Of a stretch of DNA of 37,617 nucleotides, positions 33,508 through 37,617 are shown in pieces. The stretch's first letter is position 1. Each line of letters opens with the position of its first letter. Source of the stretch: a virus; the IMG/VR virus record IMGVR_UViG_3300027232_000011, positions 1 to 37,617 of that record; one strand, written 5' to 3'. Both the position numbers and the translations under genes were made by a program. Under the pieces are notes generated by a model, which saw only the letters and a list, made by a program, of their open reading frames with translations, was not told the DNA's origin and ran no database searches.

Positions 33508-34122
33508 TTAAGGTTCTCTAAGTTCTATTTTATATTGATTACCATTTAATGTAATTACTAAATGTTTTCCAGATTGGTTACCAGAAGATGTAGACTCTAA
33601 ACCTGCTCCATTAAACTCTATGGTATCAGTTGTAATATTGGTATTATTAGCAACTCCGTCTATTTTAATAAAAGCGTTATTAGAAGTAAGCGTTATATCA
33701 TTAGTTCCTGAAAAATAGTTTTGCATTATTGAATTGCCACCAGATACATTTGCTCCTAAGAAAGTAGCAAAGAAATTTGAAGCACCTGCTGCCATCTTAT
33801 TATAAGATATACCAGAACCAAATGGGGCATTATAACCAATAAATACAGAACTACTTGAGTCGTTTACTTGAACAGAAATACCATTAGCAGTATTATCATA
33901 GTCACCAAGAGTAAACTTATTATTAGAAAAATTTAAATCTAACCCTATATTAGAAGCTAAGTATTGAGTTCCTAATCTAGTTTCTGCTATTTGCAATGGA
34001 GTAATATTACCTAATCCATCAGATATAATAGCTGGAGCAGAAGTAGGCAAGCTACCGTTGTTATTTATTTTAAGTAAGGATTGGTAAGTATTCTTTACCT
34101 GGGTACCTGTTAATGTTGCCAT
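33508..34122 (-). CDS. Short fibre-type protein with solenoid repeats
   Basis: 204 residues. The N-terminus (GTQVKNTYQSLLKINNNGSL, then IISDGLGNITPLQI) is a conserved start of tail or head fibre proteins in Bacteroidota phages (Q-V-K-x-TY-x-SLLK...DG-x-GN). It is followed by GLDLNFSNNKFTLGD, the same GL-x-[IV]-[DN]...F-x-LG unit as in the 632-residue fibre. It ends with a beta-rich tip (HLVITLNGNQYKIELREP). It differs from the other three fibres in its anchor, so it may attach elsewhere, for example to the head. Confidence 0.75.
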   Translation of the reverse strand: MATLTGTQVKNTYQSLLKINNNGSLPTSAPAIISDGLGNITPLQIAETRLGTQYLASNIGLDLNFSNNKFTLGDYDNTANGISVQVNDSSSSVFIGYNAPFGSGISYNKMAAGASNFFATFLGANVSGGNSIMQNYFSGTNDITLTSNNAFIKIDGVANNTNITTDTIEFNGAGLESTSSGNQSGKHLVITLNGNQYKIELREP

Positions 34123-34140
34123 TAGTTATTTTTTATATTG

Positions 34141-34263
34141 TTAAGCTTCCCAATTGCTTGAGTCGTTTTCCCAGTTAAGGGAAATTAAATTCCATATTCT
34201 CGTTACAAACGTAGCAGCAGAATCTGCTGAGTCTACTATTGTATTCCAAATAATGTTTACCAT
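34141..34263 (-). CDS. Tiny Trp-rich protein (40 residues)
   Basis: A 40-residue frame beginning MVNIIWNTIVDSADSAATFV, with four Trp spaced W-x(17)-W-x(6)-W-x(6)-W. Its ATG overlaps the stop of the 100-residue gene (ATGGTAA), so translation is probably coupled. Small Trp-spaced proteins next to fibre genes occur in other aquatic phages, as far as I recall. The role is unknown, possibly minor structural. Confidence 0.55.
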   Translation of the reverse strand: MVNIIWNTIVDSADSAATFVTRIWNLISLNWENDSSNWEA

Positions 34264-34559
34264 AAACCCATAATGTTTGTAGCAGTAGATGTAGAGCTTA
34301 CTTTCTTAACTTGGATAGGAAGGAAAGTACCTGCCTTAACACCATTGAAAGTAACCAAAGTATCTGTAGTATCTTGAGCCATTACAACTATCAAGTTACC
34401 ATCACCACCAATATATATACCACCGCAGTATCCTGCTGGATTTAAAGAAGGATTTATGTTAGCATTATAAGCAACTTCAATAACTGGATTAGTAACTGTA
34501 GTTACAAACAACTTAGCTACACCTGCTTGATAATTTACGTCTTTTTGAAAAGAAGCCAT
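34257..34559 (-). CDS. Small beta-sheet decoration or spike-type protein
   Basis: 100 residues. GGIYIGGDGNLIVVMAQDTT, then VTFNGVKAGTFLPIQVKKV and TNIMGLW at the end, follow a pattern common to small structural phage proteins (YxGxxGxxxVxM...G..LPIxVxxV...T.I..LW). An exact GCGTATTATAT motif lies 20 bases before the ATG, so it is expressed with the virion genes. Likely a capsid decoration or fibre-base protein; which one is not shown by the sequence. Confidence 0.7.
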   Translation of the reverse strand: MASFQKDVNYQAGVAKLFVTTVTNPVIEVAYNANINPSLNPAGYCGGIYIGGDGNLIVVMAQDTTDTLVTFNGVKAGTFLPIQVKKVSSTSTATNIMGLW

Positions 34560-34579
34560 TAGTTTTAAATTTTATACCT

Positions 34580-34590
34580 ATATAATACGC
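34580..34590 (-). promoter_or_regulatory. GCGTATTATAT motif before decoration-type gene
   Basis: Exact copy 20 bases before the ATG at 34559, in the gap after the RepL-like gene's stop. It is flanked upstream by AAGT, as in the copy at 20604. Confidence 0.65.
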
Positions 34591-34592
34591 AC

Positions 34593-35030
34593 TTACTTCT
34601 TGATCCTATTGCCATTAAAAACCATATTAGGATTTACATAGTACAGATTAACTATCTCAGTGCGTGCTATAACGCACGCCTCTATTAGCCCCTTTACGGC
34701 CTTATAGAAAGGACCCTTGGTCTTCCATCCTAAATCCTTACAAACCTCAGTACTGCGTAAATAAACATAGCTATCCTTATACTCTAGATCATTCATTATA
34801 TAAAGACTCAATTTAATGGTTGCCTGACAATTAGTTCTAACCATAAAAGCCAACATCTCATAGTATACCTTTACAAAGGGCAAGGAATCTATTACCTTTT
34901 CCTCCCCCGCTTGGAGTACCTCAAATACTTCCCCTGTTTTAGGATCCATTAATTGGTTAACCACCTTCTTGGTTATAACCTTCCTTAAACCATTAAGAGG
35001 CGTAATTTCTTTTTGTTTGTTTATCGTCAT
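34593..35030 (-). CDS. RepL-like winged-helix replication or regulatory protein
   Basis: 145 residues. GEVFEVLQAGEEKVIDSLPF, FVKVYYEMLAFMV, IKLSLYIMNDLEY, a helix-turn-helix-like STEVCKDLGWKTKGPFYKAV and the terminal YYVNPNMVFNGNRIKK follow the order of plasmid RepL proteins (NPN-x-x-FNG-x-R near the end). It is transcribed away from a 1.1-kb gene-free region full of repeats, which is where a replication initiator would act. The host-type promoter is so close that the mRNA would be nearly leaderless, and an inverted repeat inside the promoter suggests autoregulation. It could instead be a pure transcription regulator. Confidence 0.65.
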   Translation of the reverse strand: MTINKQKEITPLNGLRKVITKKVVNQLMDPKTGEVFEVLQAGEEKVIDSLPFVKVYYEMLAFMVRTNCQATIKLSLYIMNDLEYKDSYVYLRSTEVCKDLGWKTKGPFYKAVKGLIEACVIARTEIVNLYYVNPNMVFNGNRIKK

Positions 35031-35034
35031 AATA

Positions 35035-35064
35035 CAAAGGTAGGAGTATTCTAGGAGAATACAA
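35035..35064 (-). promoter_or_regulatory. Host-type promoter of the RepL-like gene with internal operator
   Basis: On the minus strand: TTG (35064-35062), 19-base spacer, TACCTTTG (35042-35035), then TATT and the ATG. Within the spacer GTATTC (35046-35051) and GAATAC (35057-35062) form an inverted repeat with a 5-base centre. A bound protein there would block RNA polymerase. Confidence 0.55.
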
Positions 35065-35249
35065 AATATATCTTTTTGGAAATACCATAGGTATTGACAA
35101 TCATAGAGTTATAACACCTTCCTTCTTATATAATAAGATACACCCTATATATAACCAATAATAATGAGGCCTTCCAAAGGCCGAACTTATGGCTAAATAC
35201 AGGCGGATCATACGCATAAGCATATAAAATTGGGACATAGTGTGTTACT

Positions 35250-35291
35250 GGGGTTATAGGGGGGATAGGGGGGCTAGCTTTCTCTAGGGGG
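35250..35291 (+). other. Four G runs, possible G-quadruplex
   Basis: Runs of 4, 6, 6 and 5 G at 35250-35253, 35259-35264, 35268-35273 and 35287-35291, with loops of 5, 3 and 13 bases. This is exceptional in such AT-rich DNA. It is noncoding. Confidence 0.55.
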
Positions 35292-35348
35292 ATTCTCGTT
35301 TCTCCGAGTGGGTAGGTATGGCTATATGAAAGTTTTTTTACTATGAGT

Positions 35349-35414
35349 TATGTAGGCTACTTGAAGTATTACTTTAGGTATACTATGTAGGTTACTTGAA
35401 GCTTTACTTTAGGT
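35349..35414. repeat. Tandem 35-base direct repeats
   Basis: 35349-35379 and 35384-35414 match at 28 of 31 positions (TATGTAGG, TACTTGAAG and TACTTTAGGT are conserved). A partial third copy, TATGTAGGTA, begins at about 35427. The period is 35 bases, so copies lie more than three helical turns apart. They are iteron-like. Confidence 0.65.
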
Positions 35415-35586
35415 CACTACCCTGCATATGTAGGTAAATTGGAAAGCCTAGCTTAAGGTGAATTTTATTTTTATTGTGGTGTAATAAATTTGTTTAGGTA
35501 GTAAGGAAAAACAAGGGACTACCTCCCTCCCCTTTTTACCTTCCGACTCCATCTGATTCCATCATCATCACCTAGGTAAATTTACA

Positions 35587-35923
35587 CCTGTTTACCCTGT
35601 TTTGTTTGGCTGTATTTTACACACAGGTTGCGATACTGGTATGCGTTAAGGAAATGTTAAAATTCGGCTGTAACTCAAGCCTGTATTGGTTTAGACAACT
35701 GCCTGCCTGTTTCTCAAAATTGCCCCTTTTTTGCCATTTGGCGTGTGTTTTGATATTATCATTTTATATATATATCTTCCCTGTATGCAAGGTTGCCCCT
35801 GTTACCTGTATATATGTTCACCTGTATACCTGTATTAAAATAACCATTTAGTATATCCTGTTTCTTATCCTGTTATTGTATTACCTGTTCGCTTCCTGTT
35901 GCATATGTTTTTATCCATCCTGT
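35587..35923. repeat. CCTGT word array
   Basis: CCTGT begins at 35587, 35596, 35680, 35706, 35780, 35798, 35805, 35821, 35829, 35857, 35869, 35884, 35895 and 35919, all on the plus strand, with one inverted copy (ACAGG, 35623). Several are extended to ACCTGT or ATCCTGT. Spacing is irregular, 7 to 84 bases. Confidence 0.75.
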
Positions 35924-36052
35924 AATTATTTTACCTTTTATCTAAAATTATTTTAAACTTTTTTTGAACATCAGGACGGCTGATTCCATTGGGCTAGATG
36001 CTCATTATAAGTTTTATCTATAATTGATATAGAAAATAAGTATAGGAAATAT

Positions 36053-36083
36053 TTGGAAATTGTTTTTTCCCGTTGTATGTTTG
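36053..36083 (+). promoter_or_regulatory. Host-type promoter of the right-hand gene block
   Basis: TTG (36053-36055), a 20-base spacer and TATGTTTG (36076-36083) match the Bacteroidota -33/-7 consensus. The leader to the ATG at 36128 is about 40 bases. Confidence 0.65.
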
Positions 36084-36127
36084 CATTATCAAATTAATTA
36101 ATCATTTAACCAATTAAACTTTAAACT

Positions 36128-36490
36128 ATGAAAAACGAATTAACAATCAACGGAATGCAAAATTTATTAGGAAAGAATATGGATTCATTCATTAACTTAT
36201 TCTTTTATAAACCTATTCAGCTACAAGAAGGATGGCAAATGGTATTAAATTCAAGTAAATTTAAAAACATAGGTGATTGCACGCTAATACAAGAGAAAGA
36301 TAATAAAGACAACCTTACTATATATTCTTGCGAATTGTATATTGGTGACAGAAAAGGCACAATAGAGAATCCGTTTGGTTATGTGCTTGCTTTTATTCAA
36401 AATGTATTTGGTGCAAATTATGCTGGATGGGGAAAAATTAATAAAGATGGGAAATCTTTCGAAATTACAATTGTACATATTAACGAATAA
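36128..36490 (+). CDS. Early-type protein of unknown function
   Basis: 120 residues, soluble, of mixed charge. It contains FFYKPIQLQEGWQMVLNSSK, YSCELYIGDRKG and a Gly/Trp-containing AGWGKINKDGKSFEITIVH end that looks like beta strands. The leader before the ATG is TTTAAACT, shared with the following genes. It has a good host-type promoter, so it may be expressed early. I recognise no family. Confidence 0.7.
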   Translation: MKNELTINGMQNLLGKNMDSFINLFFYKPIQLQEGWQMVLNSSKFKNIGDCTLIQEKDNKDNLTIYSCELYIGDRKGTIENPFGYVLAFIQNVFGANYAGWGKINKDGKSFEITIVHINE

Positions 36491-36548
36491 AACTAACAAC
36501 CTCACGATGTATAGGTAATCGTATTTTTAACCTTTAAAACTTTAAACT

Positions 36549-36680
36549 ATGAAACCTCAACAAGTAACAAACGCAATTATCTTAGTAGCCGTATTAATTA
36601 CGCTATACTTTATCGGCTCTTCAGTGGATAACCAATTAGCAAAAGACGTAAACCAAAACCCTATTAATTTAACTAAATAA
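36549..36680 (+). CDS. Small single-pass membrane protein (43 residues)
   Basis: A 43-residue frame starting MKPQQVTNAIILVAVLITLY, with one membrane helix (9-24) and a polar C-terminus (DNQLAKDVNQNPINLTK). It is preceded by CTTTAAACT directly before the ATG, the same leader as its neighbours, which supports translation. It may be an early host-membrane-acting peptide; there is no direct evidence. Confidence 0.6.
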   Translation: MKPQQVTNAIILVAVLITLYFIGSSVDNQLAKDVNQNPINLTK

Positions 36681-36692
36681 AACTTTTAAACT

Positions 36693-37046
36693 ATGAGAAT
36701 CAAATTCAATATTGGCTTAGGCAATAACCCTTTAACTAAGTTCTACTCAGACGGCACTACGCCTGACAACCTACAATTAGATATCTTTAAATTGCTTATG
36801 CAGTACGGATATGCAGATTCTTACTATAAGATATGTGACGGTATATATAATGATCAAAAAGAGTACACATATGTAGGCAACTTATGGTTAAATGAGGGTT
36901 TAGATATCGATGCTGTAACTGAAGAACTTTGTAAGGCAATGACTCAAGAGTGCATATCATATATGGCAACACAAAGTAAATTAATATATAACCCTAATTT
37001 TGAGGGCGAAAGATATGAATTTAACGAAGAATTTTTTATTAACTAA
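36693..37046 (+). CDS. Conserved-looking small early protein
   Basis: 117 residues. KFNIGLGNNPLT, YVGNLWLNEGLDIDAVTEEL, LCKAMTQECISY and the terminal GERYEFNEEFF resemble small proteins of crAss-like and other Bacteroidota phages (VGLGNN start, ELC-x-x-x-x-Q-[DE]-CI, FN-x-x-[FY]-F end), as far as I recall. The function is unknown. It starts 12 bases after the membrane-protein gene with a TTTTAAACT leader. Confidence 0.7.
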   Translation: MRIKFNIGLGNNPLTKFYSDGTTPDNLQLDIFKLLMQYGYADSYYKICDGIYNDQKEYTYVGNLWLNEGLDIDAVTEELCKAMTQECISYMATQSKLIYNPNFEGERYEFNEEFFIN

Positions 37047-37066
37047 ACTTTAAAAACTTTATAACT

Positions 37067-37351
37067 ATGAAAACTAAAATTGAATTTACAAGTAACTACG
37101 GCTTCGACCACAATTGGATATTAGTATGCGAAACGCCTAAACAAAAAAGAGCCTTTTATCTAGGGCAAGATGTAAAGTTTTGCAATAGGGTTCTAGGTCT
37201 AACGCCTAGAGACATAGTGGAAGCTATAGGAACTAGAGAGATAACGACTAAGCAAGGCAATATTAAGCTAGCTAAGTTTATATGTAAACAACTAGGTATA
37301 AACGGAAAGAATATGCATAAGCTACAAGATTGGAGCATATGCGCTGAATAG
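37067..37351 (+). CDS. Conserved-looking small early protein
   Basis: 94 residues. KRAFYLGQDVKFCNRVLGLT, followed by IVEAIGTREI, KLAKFICKQLGING and LQDWSICAE, recalls a small protein family of Bacteroidota phages with a helical core (FYLGQD-x-K-x-C-x-RVLG and a W-x-x-CA end). The role is unknown; the helical pattern would suit nucleic-acid or protein binding. It ends with TAG. The leader AACTTTATAACT before the ATG is a variant of the block's shared leader. Confidence 0.7.
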   Translation: MKTKIEFTSNYGFDHNWILVCETPKQKRAFYLGQDVKFCNRVLGLTPRDIVEAIGTREITTKQGNIKLAKFICKQLGINGKNMHKLQDWSICAE

Positions 37352-37383
37352 ACAAAGCCTATAGCCATATAATAAAAATCAAT

Positions 37384-37413
37384 TTGGATATAAATTTTAA
37401 CTAACTATCTTTG
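37384..37413 (+). promoter_or_regulatory. Host-type promoter before the last gene
   Basis: TTG (37384-37386), a 19-base spacer and TATCTTTG (37406-37413) match the Bacteroidota consensus. The leader is about 31 bases. Confidence 0.65.
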
Positions 37414-37444
37414 CAATATTAAATAACCCTTAAAACTAAAAATT

Positions 37445-37617
37445 ATGAATGACAACGCACTGACTAAGAAGTCAACGATCAAAATCAAAGAAACCTATTG
37501 TGGTCCAATTGTAAACACTGGAGTAAGAAACCTAGACGGACCTATTCAAGACAAAGAAAAATACTATAAGCAATTGCAGAAGCAAGGCTTCATAGTAGAG
37601 CGTACAAAGTACGGCGT
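37445..37617 (+). CDS. Protein of unknown function, cut by the right edge
   Basis: The first 57 residues are visible: MNDNALTKKSTIKIKETYCG..., then PIVNTGVRNLDGPIQDKEKY and YYKQLQKQGFIVERTKYG, still open at the end of the window. It begins with its own host-type promoter and a TTAAAACTAAAAATT leader. Too little is present to assign a family. Confidence 0.65.
   Translation, partial: MNDNALTKKSTIKIKETYCGPIVNTGVRNLDGPIQDKEKYYKQLQKQGFIVERTKYG

Larger units (their letters stand above)
35031..36127. other. 1.1-kb gene-free control region, candidate origin
   Basis: Between the divergent RepL-like gene and the right-hand plus-strand genes. It holds, in order, the RepL-like promoter with an inverted repeat (35035-35064), a GGCCTT/AAGGCC inverted repeat (35168-35182), a cluster of G runs (35250-35291), two and a fraction 35-base tandem repeats (35349-35430), the CCTGT array (35587-35923) and a host-type promoter (36053-36083). 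No plausible coding frame is seen. Confidence 0.6.

Noticed and set aside
35168-35182. GGCCTT-CCA-AAGGCC inverted repeat as a terminator
   Set aside because: It lies upstream of divergent genes, has no T run on either strand and a short stem. It may be an operator, but nothing more can be shown.
35349-35430. Tandem repeats as a CRISPR array
   Set aside because: The units abut with about 4 bases between them and there are no spacers or cas genes.
35606-35851. An 81-codon plus-strand reading frame from a TTG codon, rich in Cys
   Set aside because: It overlies the CCTGT array, whose TGT and CCT triplets create the Cys and Pro codons. It has no leader signal and a composition unlike any neighbour.
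1-37617. tRNA genes, integrase, transposase or lysogeny genes
   Set aside because: None was recognised on either strand; nothing in the window argues for integration.

Overview
The window looks like part of the AT-rich genome of a tailed, short-tailed (podovirus-like) phage of Bacteroidota. It most resembles a crAss-like phage (order Crassvirales) of the environmental, Flavobacterium/Cellulophaga-infecting kind. This rests on the order of the virion genes: small terminase candidate, large terminase, a very large portal protein, a scaffold, an HK97-fold capsid protein, three ring/tail-tube proteins and a roughly 1450-residue muzzle protein. It also rests on host-type promoters of the Bacteroidota kind (TTG, 19-20 bases, TAnnTTTG) before the rightmost genes and before a RepL-like gene. 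Family names come from recognition of motifs and gene order, not from a database search. LAYOUT. (1) 1-6727, plus strand: the C-terminal part of a giant polyvalent virion protein that is open at the left edge, then an Ala/Gln-rich candidate cargo or ejection protein. A two-way terminator at 6745-6767 separates this block from the convergent minus-strand block. (2) 6796-30171, minus strand, read from right to left: a GroES-like protein with two domains, TerS candidate, TerL, portal, scaffold, capsid, an unknown 292-residue protein, a lysis cassette (GH19 endolysin, 59-residue holin, single-protein spanin), three ring proteins, a long C1q-tipped fibre, two small tail proteins, a beta-solenoid fibre and the muzzle. 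(3) 30228-35030, minus strand: small basic proteins, an HNH endonuclease inserted at a gene end, a second holin/spanin-like membrane cassette, a short fibre, a small decoration-type protein and a RepL-like winged-helix protein. (4) 35031-36127: about 1.1 kb without a convincing gene, holding a G-run cluster, tandem 35-base repeats and a dense array of CCTGT words. It is a candidate replication origin or control region. (5) 36128-37617, plus strand: small genes of unknown function that share a TTTAAACT-type leader before the ATG. HOW IT WORKS TOGETHER. The window holds most of a packaging, head, tail, fibre and lysis programme. Six exact copies and one near copy of GCGTATTATAT lie 11-23 bases before the first gene of virion and lysis units on both strands. 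This is best explained as a phage-specific promoter class, distinct from the host-type promoters before the right-hand genes. All genes read with the standard code, nearly all stop at TAA, and I found no tRNA, integrase, transposase or CRISPR.
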